Positions 28,739 to 37,913 are shown, counted from the stretch's first letter. The stretch is DNA of 64,000 nucleotides from Paenibacillus borealis (GCF_000758665.1 NZ_CP009285.1:3224001-3288000), one strand, 5' to 3'. Notes: a model not told the origin generated them from the letters alone. Numbers and translations: made by a program.

Positions 28739-29968
28739 ATGAACAAGCTTATAAAAGGAATTTCAATTATTGTAATTGCTATTCTGACCACTCTATCGTC
28801 AATATCAATTACATTTGCTGCGAATAAGCCATTAACCGATTACGAGACGCATTGGGCCAAGAAAACTATTGAATCAGCCCTGGCGTCGGGAATTATGAAA
28901 GGTTATCCGGATGGAACCATCAGACCGAATAACAATATTACCAGAGCGGAATTTTTCTCTCTTGTAAACAATGCATTCGGTTTTGACAAAAGTGCGCCTA
29001 TTACGTACAGCGATATTAAAAGCAGCAACTGGGCTTATCCGGTCATCGCCACAGCCCAGGCAGCCGGTTATATTACAGGTTATCCAGATGGCACGATTCG
29101 TCCAGGGAGCCATATTTCAAGGCAAGAAGCCGCAGTCATCATAAGCCGTATCGATTCTCTTAAGCCGGGACCGGAAGCGCTCCCTTTTACGGATGCTTCC
29201 AAAATTGCCGTGTGGAGCAAGCAGGCTGTCCTTTCCGTATACAGTGCAAAGATTATGAACGGCTACCCGGATGGAAGCTTTAAACCTGTGAACCCGATTA
29301 CGCGTGCCGAAACTCTCGTGACTGTGCTTAGAGCATTAGATGCCCGTCTTGTTCCGGATGACACGGAAGAAATGGAGCCTCCGGTTGTTCCTGTACCACC
29401 CGTGACAGGTAATAACGGCAGTTCTCCAGGTGGTAATGGCAACGGCGGCGGCGGTAATGGCGGGGGCGATGGCGGTTCTTATACCGATGTCGTTGAATAT
29501 TTGATTGCTGCAAGCTTTACCGGAGCCTTTACCTCCGACTTAAAGGTGAGAATAAACGGTCAGTTTATAACCGATTATTCCCTTTATTACAATAATGAGC
29601 TTGTCGCTACCACCTCTACAGGTACAATTACCACGGTGAGCAACGTATTCAGTGATCTGTCCAAATTAAAGATTCTGTATAATGGCTCATACTATACTTC
29701 TTCGGGCAAAGGAGGCAGCACAATTAGCGAAGTAGAACTGTTAACCCGGGCGAGTTTTGAAAATGCCTTGACCGCTGACTTGAAGGTGAAAATGGATGAT
29801 CAATTTATCACAAGCTACTCACTTTACTATAATAATGCAATCGTTGCAGCAACCACTGATGGCGTGATCACAACTGCGAATAATATATTTGGCGATCTGT
29901 CGAAATTAAAGATCCAATATAACGGAGCTTTCTGGACAGATACGGATTCGACAGTAGGGACATGGTAG
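28739..29968 (+). CDS. Small SLH surface protein with two copies of an unrecognised repeat
   Basis: Secreted, 409 residues. A signal peptide ending SITFA is followed by three SLH motifs (about 33-195; GYPDGTIRPNNNITRAEF is the first TRAE motif), which attach the protein to pyruvylated cell-wall polymer. A linker rich in Pro, Gly and Asn (about 210-250) leads to two ~75-residue repeats (about 250-325 and 330-403). Each has the pattern ASF-x-LT/S-DLKV-x-FIT-YSLYYNN followed by DLSKLKI-YNG. I do not recognise the repeat. No catalytic domain is present, so it may be an anchor or ligand presenter. AAAGGAGGGGG lies before the ATG. The gene for a large enzyme that itself lacks SLH motifs begins 47 bases downstream. 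Confidence 0.85.
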   Translation: MNKLIKGISIIVIAILTTLSSISITFAANKPLTDYETHWAKKTIESALASGIMKGYPDGTIRPNNNITRAEFFSLVNNAFGFDKSAPITYSDIKSSNWAYPVIATAQAAGYITGYPDGTIRPGSHISRQEAAVIISRIDSLKPGPEALPFTDASKIAVWSKQAVLSVYSAKIMNGYPDGSFKPVNPITRAETLVTVLRALDARLVPDDTEEMEPPVVPVPPVTGNNGSSPGGNGNGGGGNGGGDGGSYTDVVEYLIAASFTGAFTSDLKVRINGQFITDYSLYYNNELVATTSTGTITTVSNVFSDLSKLKILYNGSYYTSSGKGGSTISEVELLTRASFENALTADLKVKMDDQFITSYSLYYNNAIVAATTDGVITTANNIFGDLSKLKIQYNGAFWTDTDSTVGTW

Positions 29969-30015
29969 CTTATGAAATTTGACCCAATAATATATGTTTG
30001 GAGGAAAAGCACTCA

Positions 30016-33000
30016 ATGAAAAAAATAAACAAAGGAATTTCCGGCCTACTCGCAGGGTTACTTGTTTTTGGCGGTCCTATAACTGCTTTTGGGGCAGCGG
30101 GTTCTGAATACATTACCCCGCCAAATGCCAGCTTGCTGGTGCAATATGATTTTAATGAAACCAGCGGGACGATTGCTCATGACAGCTCCGGTCATGGCTA
30201 TGACGGCGTTCTTTCCAGTGGTGCGGCCTGGACTTCTCAAAGTAAGAACTATGGTGCAATGTCGCTGGACGGAACATCAAATGGCTATCTGACCATTCCC
30301 AATGGCGTGATGAATGGAGTTCATAATGTTACGGTTACGGCAGATGTTTATTTGAGAAGCGGAGCCAATGGCTTTATTACCGGACTCGGCTCGGACACCA
30401 GCAAATATGTCTATTTGAAAACCAGTTCGGAGGGTGGTTTAAAAACTTCTAAGGGGGATGAGCACTTCTCTGGTTCGGCTCTGCCTAACAATAGTTGGAC
30501 ACACTTCGCTGTAGTCGTAGATAGTGATAATCATAAAGAGTATTTGTATGTCAACGGATCTTTGGCCATAAGTAAATCTATAACAGGCGATCCAAGCGAG
30601 ATATACGATGCCTCGAAGGCGCTCTCCGGATATATAGGAAAGTCCTTTTGGAGTGATCCGTATGTAAACGGGATTGTAGACAACTACCGAATCTATGGTT
30701 CCGCTTTAAATGCTTCCCAAATCAGTGCGTTGGCTGTCATGACGGTAGACACTTCCTCGGTGTCTTCGGTCGATATCGGGACGACGCCAGGTTCCGCACC
30801 TGTACTTCCAAGCTTCGTAAAGCTGGCCAATTCCGACGGAACCATGCAAAATATTCCGGTTACCTGGGAGGCCATTCTTCCGTCGAAGTATGAAAAGCCG
30901 GGTTCCTTTGATGTGATAGGACATCTGAACAGCGTTAGTCCGGAATTGACCGCTATAGCGCATGTTGCCGTAATGGCCAAACCCGTTTTGTCCGGTAGTG
31001 CAACATCGAAAACGAGCGTAAGCTTGAATTGGGCGGCAATCGACAATGCAACCTCTTATCAGATTTACCGCTCTTCGACCTCTGGCAGCGGTTATCAGCA
31101 GGTTTATAATGGTCCGGCAACAAGCTATGAGGATCAAGGGTTGAATATGGCAACCACCTATTATTATGTGATGACCGGATCGATCGGCCAAGTGCAATCT
31201 GTATATTCCAATGAATTGGCGGTCAGTACAGAGACGGAGATTACGGCGGCGCCGGCTGGCCTTGCCCAGAACCCGTATAAATTCCCTTACCGTACCCAAT
31301 TCACCTGGAATCCGGTTCCATTAGCAGATAAATATAATATTTATCGCTCGGAAAGTGAAGAGGGTACCTATACCCTGATTGGCAATACTGCTAATACAAC
31401 CTATGAAGATTTGGATGTATATCAGGATTCTACCTACTATTACAAAGTAACTTCGGTGAACCGGGCGGGGGAAAGTGTCAAGTCGGCCTCATTGAAGGCA
31501 ACGACCAGCAAGGATACTGTGCCTAAAACAGTGCTTACTTCCACTGGTCAAACCGAGTCAACTGTTTCATTGAACTGGCAACCCATGCCGGATGCTACAA
31601 GTTATACCGTTTACAGAAGCATGACTGCCGGAAGCGGTTATTCCCCAGTCGACACTGGGATGAAGACAAGTTATGTAGACAATAATCTCATCACCGGTTC
31701 CAGCTATTATTATGTGGTGACCTATACAAGCCCACTGGGTACATCCGTTTATTCGAACGAGGTGAAAGTGACCACGGCATCTGTATCTGTTTCGGCTCCT
31801 TCCGCGTTGAAGGTGACGGCAAGCTACATTAACGCTGTTTCCCTTTCTTGGAATAAGGTGATCGGCGCCACGAGCTTCAATGTATACCGCTCCAATGCAG
31901 CTGACGGAGAATATATCAAAATTGCGGGCTCTGCTGATAATATGTATAAAGATTCCGGTCTGGAGCCTGGAACGACCTATTACTATAAGCTCTCCTCAGT
32001 AAACGGGGGCGGCGAAAGCAAGCTTTCCATTGCCATTGCAGCTACTACATCCTCAGCTGATGACTTGATTTATAATAACGAGGCAATCAAGTACGATACG
32101 GACGGCAACGTTCTCCCATCGGGCGGCGAAGGCTTTCTGCAAGTTGGAGATACCTATTATATGTATAGCGGTGTGTCCACAGAAGGACAATCAGTAAACA
32201 ATCTTGGGGTGTACTCGTCCAAGGATTTGGTTCACTGGAAATACGAGAATACGGTATTCTCGAGTGAAACGGTTGACGAGAACGGTAATCATCCGCCCGA
32301 ACTTACGAACGGATTCAAGAACGAACGGGTGAAAGTCGTTTATGATGACAAGCTGGACAAGTATATCATGGTCTTCCACTATGAAAACGCAGTAGATTAT
32401 TCTTTAGGTATGATCACTGTTTCAATGTCAGACTCCCCGACGGAACCTTTCACTTACATTAAGACCTACCATCCTGATGGCATGGAAGCCAGGGATGGTA
32501 CATTATATAAGGATGTTGACGGGTCTGTATATTATATTGTTACTGCAAACAGAGCACCAGACGGAGCTAACTCCAAGCTTACCATGTTCAGATTCGCGGA
32601 TGACTATCGCAGCGCCAAGCAAGTGTATAATATATATGGCGGTCCAGACTTCAACGGCACCTATGCAGGTAGAGAAGCGCCTGCTATCGTGAAGAGGGAT
32701 GGAATATATTACCTGATAACTTCAAACGCCGCAGGCTGGTTCCCTAGCCAGGCCATGTATTCCACTGCAGAGGCCGCTACTCTTGCCGATACTACTGCGT
32801 CCTCTTGGAAGGGGGATACGCCTGTCAATCCATGGGGTGGAAAGGATCTGGGCAAAGGCTTCCTTGTGGGCAACTCCGTTGCGTTCAGTTCACAATCTAC
32901 TTATCTTATGCCGGTTACAGGAACGCACGGTACTTCGTATATTTTGATGAGTGACCGCTTGAAGAGTCCGCTTGAAGCAGGCGGTACGGTATGGTTCCCG

Positions 33001-34500
33001 GTTCAGATTGACAATGGGAAATTATCTTTCGACTATTCCCCAACCATCAAAATTAATACGACCACCGGTGAAGTCGCCAATGTATATGAAGGATCGCTGA
33101 TTTCTCAAGGGAAACCGGCCCAAGCATCTAATGTGAAACCCTCAAGTGATGGCGTCGATTATACGGCGAATCTTGCCAATGATGGCGATTATTCCACAGA
33201 GTGGAGCGCTAACGGATCGAATTATCCGGCATGGTGGAGCGTCGATCTGGGGCAGAATTACAATATTAATCAGGTACAATTAAGCTGGTATCTCATTGGT
33301 GGATCAGAGGGGATCTATAACTACAAAATCTGGGTAAGCGATGATGGAGTGAACTATACCCTGGCGCTTGACCATTCCTCTGGCAATGCATACTACGGCT
33401 TCAACTCCGATCAGCTCTCAGATGTGACCGGACGTTATGTTAAGGTTGAAATTCTGGGATGCAGCGTCTGGTGGTACGAACCCCAATTATATGAAGTGAA
33501 AATATTTGGCAGTGCTGTAGAGCACTCGGTAAGCATTACAACACCAGACAGTAAAGGAAGTTACGTTTACCAGATTCCGTACAGCATCTACAATTTTCCG
33601 GCAACTAGCGATTATACACTGAATTTGGGCAATGTCTCGATTCAGATGCCAATCTCGGTGTTGTTTGAGAAACAAGGTACGGGCACACTGACAGTATCAC
33701 AGGACAAGACTTCCCCAGAGACCGCAACGAATATTACTGCGGCTGCAGCATCAGCCAGCCAAGAGGTAGCAGGTACCTTCGATTTGAATATGAAGAATTC
33801 TGTTACCGGAGCTGTACATGATCTGGGCACAGCCGTTCAAGTCACTGTACACCTTACACCGGAAATGCTGGCCAAATTGGAAGGTAAAGGGACTCCGGGC
33901 TTGTACTATTATGATGCTGAGAACAATTCTTTGAGCAAAACGGATGCTGCTTTTAATTTGAACGACAATACAGCCACGTTTACAACCACACATTTAAGTA
34001 CATTCGTAGTTACAGCAGACATTAGCCAGACTAATCAGAACAATGCGGAAACGGTTATCGCACTCATCAATAATCTGCCAGCAGACATTAGCTTAAGTGA
34101 TGAGGCTGCAGTTGCTGGCGCAAGAGCTGCCTATAATGCGCTCACAGATCAACAAAAGTCGCTGGTGCCAGCGGACGTGCAGAACAAGCTGGCAGCTGCT
34201 GAGCTCACCATTACCCGATTGAAGAACAGAGAGGTCTCCTCCATCACAGTTGAGAGTAATATTCTGCTGGTTGGACGGTATGCGTTCGACTTAAGTGTGA
34301 AGGCCGCGGTCTCCGGATACAGCCTGAACAACTTCATTAATGCAGCTCAAACTGTATACCATGCAGACGGCGTTAACCATGTGTACTTTAAATTAGCCGG
34401 TAAATGGTACGACATTGTTAATGATCCGGCTATGATAACACCGCTAGATCCATCAACAATCAACGGTGACGGGTTATTCGACCACATGAATATGCAGTGA
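30016..34500 (+). CDS. Large secreted GH43_24-type enzyme with LamG, four FN3 and F5/8C modules
   Basis: 1494 residues. ATG 30016 is preferred over the in-frame TTG 29998 because GGAGG lies 11 bases before it. Signal peptide ends ITAFG. Order: LamG/concanavalin-like (about 30-235), Ig-like (about 240-325), four fibronectin III domains (about 325-695), a GH43-like propeller (about 700-1020) with E770 (NERVKVV), E887 (REAPAIVK) and Q960 (SSQSTYL), an F5/8 type C domain (about 1025-1170), a beta-rich part ending HLSTFVVTADI, a helical ALTDQQKSLVP segment (about 1345-1405) and a ~85-residue C-terminal part I do not recognise. The Glu/Glu/Gln pattern is that of exo-beta-1,3-galactanases. No SLH, LPXTG or dockerin motif is seen, so it is either released or held by another protein. 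Confidence 0.87.
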   Translation: MKKINKGISGLLAGLLVFGGPITAFGAAGSEYITPPNASLLVQYDFNETSGTIAHDSSGHGYDGVLSSGAAWTSQSKNYGAMSLDGTSNGYLTIPNGVMNGVHNVTVTADVYLRSGANGFITGLGSDTSKYVYLKTSSEGGLKTSKGDEHFSGSALPNNSWTHFAVVVDSDNHKEYLYVNGSLAISKSITGDPSEIYDASKALSGYIGKSFWSDPYVNGIVDNYRIYGSALNASQISALAVMTVDTSSVSSVDIGTTPGSAPVLPSFVKLANSDGTMQNIPVTWEAILPSKYEKPGSFDVIGHLNSVSPELTAIAHVAVMAKPVLSGSATSKTSVSLNWAAIDNATSYQIYRSSTSGSGYQQVYNGPATSYEDQGLNMATTYYYVMTGSIGQVQSVYSNELAVSTETEITAAPAGLAQNPYKFPYRTQFTWNPVPLADKYNIYRSESEEGTYTLIGNTANTTYEDLDVYQDSTYYYKVTSVNRAGESVKSASLKATTSKDTVPKTVLTSTGQTESTVSLNWQPMPDATSYTVYRSMTAGSGYSPVDTGMKTSYVDNNLITGSSYYYVVTYTSPLGTSVYSNEVKVTTASVSVSAPSALKVTASYINAVSLSWNKVIGATSFNVYRSNAADGEYIKIAGSADNMYKDSGLEPGTTYYYKLSSVNGGGESKLSIAIAATTSSADDLIYNNEAIKYDTDGNVLPSGGEGFLQVGDTYYMYSGVSTEGQSVNNLGVYSSKDLVHWKYENTVFSSETVDENGNHPPELTNGFKNERVKVVYDDKLDKYIMVFHYENAVDYSLGMITVSMSDSPTEPFTYIKTYHPDGMEARDGTLYKDVDGSVYYIVTANRAPDGANSKLTMFRFADDYRSAKQVYNIYGGPDFNGTYAGREAPAIVKRDGIYYLITSNAAGWFPSQAMYSTAEAATLADTTASSWKGDTPVNPWGGKDLGKGFLVGNSVAFSSQSTYLMPVTGTHGTSYILMSDRLKSPLEAGGTVWFPVQIDNGKLSFDYSPTIKINTTTGEVANVYEGSLISQGKPAQASNVKPSSDGVDYTANLANDGDYSTEWSANGSNYPAWWSVDLGQNYNINQVQLSWYLIGGSEGIYNYKIWVSDDGVNYTLALDHSSGNAYYGFNSDQLSDVTGRYVKVEILGCSVWWYEPQLYEVKIFGSAVEHSVSITTPDSKGSYVYQIPYSIYNFPATSDYTLNLGNVSIQMPISVLFEKQGTGTLTVSQDKTSPETATNITAAAASASQEVAGTFDLNMKNSVTGAVHDLGTAVQVTVHLTPEMLAKLEGKGTPGLYYYDAENNSLSKTDAAFNLNDNTATFTTTHLSTFVVTADISQTNQNNAETVIALINNLPADISLSDEAAVAGARAAYNALTDQQKSLVPADVQNKLAAAELTITRLKNREVSSITVESNILLVGRYAFDLSVKAAVSGYSLNNFINAAQTVYHADGVNHVYFKLAGKWYDIVNDPAMITPLDPSTINGDGLFDHMNMQ

Positions 34501-34515
34501 AATAAACAATACTCT

Positions 34516-34546
34516 GACCTGGGAAGGTATTCCCAGGTCTTTTTTT
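34516..34546 (+). terminator. Rho-independent terminator at the end of the carbohydrate locus
   Basis: GACCTGGGAA pairs perfectly with TTCCCAGGTC across GGTA, followed by seven T. Confidence 0.93.
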
Positions 34547-34640
34547 GGCGAATTATAAAGAACAGGAGAAGAAGCTGGCCTTTTCCCCGTCCAATATGGC
34601 CAAAGGGAAGGGATAACGCCCGTCTAATCGCCAAACAACG

Positions 34641-34679
34641 AAGAAACCCAGACGTCCGGAACAAGACGCTGGGTTTCTT
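34641..34679 (-). terminator. Hairpin, probable terminator of the minus-strand gene at 34862
   Basis: AAGAAACCCAG-ACGTC pairs with GACG-CTGGGTTTCTT (34665-34679) with one mismatch. Read on the minus strand it lies downstream of the epimerase-like gene and is followed by a T-rich stretch. Confidence 0.5.
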
Positions 34680-34797
34680 GACATTCTGACAGCCCGTTAA
34701 ATGACGAACTGTTTTTTTGAAATCTGCCAACTTTAATATATTGGGATAGTAGGGTATGTATGGAAATCACTATGCAACTTTCAGAGGAAAACATAGG

Positions 34798-34858
34798 CGG
34801 TGATCATGAGAAGACGGAGAGCTGTAACAGACCGTCCCACATGCCGGGTGGTACCCGT
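34798..34858 (+). other. T-box-like fragment
   Basis: GGCGGTGATCATGAGAAGAC near 34796 resembles the 5' stem of a T-box leader, and GGGTGGTACC near 34849 matches ten bases of the conserved T-box (AGGGTGGNACCGCG). The specifier loop and terminator are not there, and the downstream gene is on the other strand. If real it is a deletion remnant. The 34547-34797 stretch otherwise holds only the hairpin above. Confidence 0.3.
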
Positions 34859-34861
34859 CCA

Positions 34862-35878
34862 TTACCCATTAACAGCTGATACGGCTGCATCCAATGCCCG
34901 AACAACTTTATCACACCAAACATCGAATTCCTTATCTTCCTTTTGATGTTCAGGATGGGCTAAAATATACTTAATCGTTTCCTTAATCCCTTGATCGAGC
35001 CTTGTAGTTGCAACAAATTCAGGAACAAGCCTCTTCAGTTTTGAATTATCGAACACTACAGAATTCGCCTTATCTCCCAGCAGCCCACCCCTGTAATCTT
35101 CTTTGCTGCACGCAGCCAGAAACTCCGAAGCAACATGAACAGCGTTAAGCTCTACTCCCAAGGCATCGGCAATGATCTGGTAGATTTGATTCCAGGTAAC
35201 CGTCTCGTCCGAAGTGATATGAATCGATTCGCCTATCGCGTGAATATTGCCCATTAATCCAATGAAGCCTTTAGCAAAATCACGACTGTGTGTCATTGTC
35301 CATAACGATGTGCCGTCCCCATGAATGATCACAGGCTTCTTTTCCAGCATGCGCTTAGCAACCTGCCATGTCCCCTTGCTTCCATGCACGCCAAGCGGGA
35401 GCGATCGCTCATCATAAGTATGGCTTGGTCTTATAATCGTAATTGGAAAACCTTGCTCGCGATACTGTTTCAGCAGGTAATCCTCGCAGGCAATCTTGTT
35501 CCTGGAGTACTCCCAATAGGGATTGGATAACGGGGTTCCCTCCGTAATTCTATAATCGGACAATGGAGTCTGGTATGCGGAAGCAGAGCTAATGAACATG
35601 AACTGCTTCGTCTTATCCTTAAATAAGCGATAGTCTCTTTCCAATTGAGCAGGTACGAATGCGATAAAATCAGCAACGACGTCGAACGTCAGATTTTCAA
35701 TAAGTTTAGCTACATGTTCTTCATCATTAATATCGGCTTGAATAATGTTTACACCCGATGGCAATGTCTCATTTCTGCTGCCCCTATTAAGCAGATAGAG
35801 CTCGCATCCGTTTTCCAACAATGGCTTGGTAATCGCCGAACTGATCGTCCCCGTCCCTCCGATAAATAGCGCTTTCAT
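34862..35878 (-). CDS. NAD-dependent epimerase/dehydratase-like protein
   Basis: This 338-residue extended short-chain dehydrogenase has an N-terminal Rossmann motif ALFIGGTGTISSAI, a catalytic YSRNK (YxxxK type) and upstream Ser in ISSASAYQTP, so cofactor binding and chemistry look intact. It resembles the uncharacterised nucleotide-sugar epimerase-like and isoflavone-reductase-like proteins of Bacillales. The exact substrate cannot be named. GGAGGTGGG lies just before the ATG on the minus strand. The decayed alcohol dehydrogenase/isomerase remnant lies directly upstream and was probably part of the same operon. Confidence 0.82.
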   Translation of the reverse strand: MKALFIGGTGTISSAITKPLLENGCELYLLNRGSRNETLPSGVNIIQADINDEEHVAKLIENLTFDVVADFIAFVPAQLERDYRLFKDKTKQFMFISSASAYQTPLSDYRITEGTPLSNPYWEYSRNKIACEDYLLKQYREQGFPITIIRPSHTYDERSLPLGVHGSKGTWQVAKRMLEKKPVIIHGDGTSLWTMTHSRDFAKGFIGLMGNIHAIGESIHITSDETVTWNQIYQIIADALGVELNAVHVASEFLAACSKEDYRGGLLGDKANSVVFDNSKLKRLVPEFVATTRLDQGIKETIKYILAHPEHQKEDKEFDVWCDKVVRALDAAVSAVNG

Positions 35879-35985
35879 AACCCACCTCCGTTAATGTGCG
35901 ACAACAAAAATGCGGCTGCATAACCTTACGATAACACGCGTTCACAGCTATGACAAATGGAATCGACACGGATATGCCGCTGGCG

Positions 35986-36673
35986 TCATATTCCTATGTG
36001 CTCGTGCGCCGCCACGTTTCTGAGGTGTTTTTCAGCCGTGCGAATACTGCTCTTCACCGGACAAATGCTCGAGAATAACCGGAATATCTCTCCCCAGCTT
36101 GTGAAGTTCTCGTAAAAGAACGTCATAAGCAAGCGCGCCTCTCAGCTTCGCAAGTCTGACCGCCGCTAATCCGATTGGACCGCAGCCGATGACAACGACA
36201 TAATCTTCGGCCTTCATTGAAGTCCGGCTGATCGCTGAATAGGGAGTCCCCCAATTATCGAAAATTAAGCTGCCGACCTCATAGCTTACGGAGTGATCAA
36301 GCTTCAGGCAGTTCCGCTCGGGAACGACGAATTTCTCCGAGAAGCCAAACCCCATATGTGTGACCCCGTTCGGGCACCTGACGAATTGTCCAGCTTGGCA
36401 GACTTCGCAAGTGCCGCATCCTTTTACGTTATTTACAGCAACACGGTCGCCAACTTTTAACTTCGCAACATCAGCTCCAACAGCAACAACTTCACCAGAG
36501 GCCTCATGACCTGCAACGTAATCGCTCGGTTACTCCACATACCAGAACCATTTATCAGAGCCACAGATGCCGCAAGCTTGCATATCGATCAATACCTCGT
36601 TGGGTGCCAATGCCGGAATCTCCGCCGTTACGACTCTGAGATCCTGCGGTCCAAAGGCTTTGATTTGTTTCAT
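35986..36673 (-). pseudogene. Chimeric remnant: zinc alcohol dehydrogenase front fused to a sugar-isomerase end
   Basis: Read from ATG 36673 (site GGAGGGG), the frame gives MKQIKAFGPQDLRV, then GICGSDKWFWYVE and an in-frame TAA, then DYVAGHEASGEVVAVG, GCGTCEVCQ (structural zinc cysteines) and the Rossmann motif VVVIGCGPIGLAAVRLAK. At about 36130-36139 the dehydrogenase stops. The sequence continues in frame as LLRELHKLGRDIPVILEHL, which is the end of a xylose-isomerase-like TIM-barrel protein. A frameshift near 36036 is needed to read its last residues AEKHLRNVAAHEHIGI to the TGA at 35986. So two genes were joined by a deletion, and a stop and a frameshift have followed. Not functional. Confidence 0.8.
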
Positions 36674-36765
36674 ATGCCCCTCCGTTAAGTAGTTCAATTA
36701 TTTTGTTAGTTTTATTATATAATAACAACGTTAATATTGCTAACAATATGCTATCAAATTTAATG

Positions 36766-36803
36766 TTTACAGTGTAAAATAGGAGATAATAACGATTGTT
36801 ATT
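36766..36803. promoter_or_regulatory. Operator-like palindromes in a divergent promoter region
   Basis: TTTACA-G-TGTAAA (36766-36778) and AATAAC-GATT-GTTATT (36788-36803) are two inverted repeats, with further TTGTTAG...CTAACAA symmetry between 36703 and 36748. They sit between the dehydrogenase remnant and the intact short-chain dehydrogenase gene and suggest control of both by a repressor not encoded here. Confidence 0.45.
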
Positions 36804-36849
36804 CCGATATCATTAGCAAATTAAATACTGAATACAAGGAGGGCTTATA

Positions 36850-37602
36850 ATGGTAAACGCACAAGGACGATGGGCACTTATTACAGGGGCAAGCAGAGGC
36901 GTAGGTTATGAAACTGCGATCTTCATGGCCAAGCAAGGGTGTAACCTTATTCTGCATAGCCGAAGCTTAGAACATACCAAGATAGTGAAGGAAGAGGTAC
37001 AAGCGCTTGGTGTTGATGCGTATTGCGTACAAGCCGAGCTTGCCAATCACGAAGAAGTGGTTGCCATGCTCGACGACATTGAAGCTAAAGCAACGCCTGT
37101 TGATATTATTTTCAACAATGCAGCCGTGCAAATCGCGTACAGAACAGATTACTGGCAAACTCCGGTGGAAGACTTCGATATGAGCTTCCGAATTAATTTC
37201 ATTTCCATTGCGACGATTTGCCACCGATTGATTCCTAAAATGATTGAACGGGGCTTTGGTCGTGTCATCAATACGACAAGCGGAATTAAGAATGAACCTG
37301 AGCAGGCAGGATATGCGGCAAGCAAAGCAGCTCTTGATAAATTCACGAAGGATTTGGCATCGAGGCTGGAAGGCACCAACGTTATGATTAATATTACGGA
37401 TCCAGGGTGGTGCAGAACCGATCTAGGAGGCCCGAATGCGCCTGGAGCAGTGGAGAACGTTATTCCCGGAATCGCGGTGGGTGCCTTTGTGGATGACAAA
37501 AAGAGCGGACGATTCCTCCATGCGCAGAATTTTACTGGCATGACATTGGAAGCAGCCGTTGCTAAAGCGGAAACAATCGAAGCTAATCCCTATATTATAT
37601 AA
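36850..37602 (+). CDS. Short-chain dehydrogenase/reductase
   Basis: This 250-residue classical SDR has TGASRGVG for NAD(P) binding, the NNAA motif, the catalytic Ser in INTTSGI and YAASK. Ending and length are normal. AAGGAGGG lies before the ATG. The substrate is not evident. As it is divergent from a ruined dehydrogenase/isomerase gene with an epimerase-like gene behind, it may be the surviving part of a sugar- or polyol-oxidation cluster. Confidence 0.88.
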   Translation: MVNAQGRWALITGASRGVGYETAIFMAKQGCNLILHSRSLEHTKIVKEEVQALGVDAYCVQAELANHEEVVAMLDDIEAKATPVDIIFNNAAVQIAYRTDYWQTPVEDFDMSFRINFISIATICHRLIPKMIERGFGRVINTTSGIKNEPEQAGYAASKAALDKFTKDLASRLEGTNVMINITDPGWCRTDLGGPNAPGAVENVIPGIAVGAFVDDKKSGRFLHAQNFTGMTLEAAVAKAETIEANPYII

Positions 37603-37616
37603 TCTATGAATTCCCA

Positions 37617-37913
37617 ATGAAATTGGAACTCAGCCCATCGTTTGCTGCCGGTACGACGAGTTATACAGTCCGGACGGAAGCCGGGGAGGTCGAAATAGCA
37701 TCAAAACCGGCGTACTTCGCGGGAAGCAAGAAGGAGTCACCCGCGCCGAGTTTACGGTTATACTGGCAGGTGCTTTGAAACTGGAGGCACAAGGGGCCTC
37801 ACTGACATTCGCCGATCAAAATCAAATCGGTGAAGGGGGCAAAGCAGGCCATTGCACAGGCGGTCCAAGCGGGTATTGTAAACGGATATACAGATGGCAG
37901 TTTCCGTTATTAA
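37617..37913 (+). pseudogene. Remnant of an SLH surface protein
   Basis: The pieces are KLELSPSFAAGTTSYTVRT (cadherin-like sandwich pattern), then EGVTRAEFTVILAGALKLEA and LTFADQNQIG, then, after a frameshift near 37833, AKQAIAQAVQAGIVNGYTDG and SFRY followed by a stop. The second and third pieces are SLH motif sequence (TRAEF and the helix AQAGIVNGYTDGSF). Large parts between and after are missing. Confidence 0.75.
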
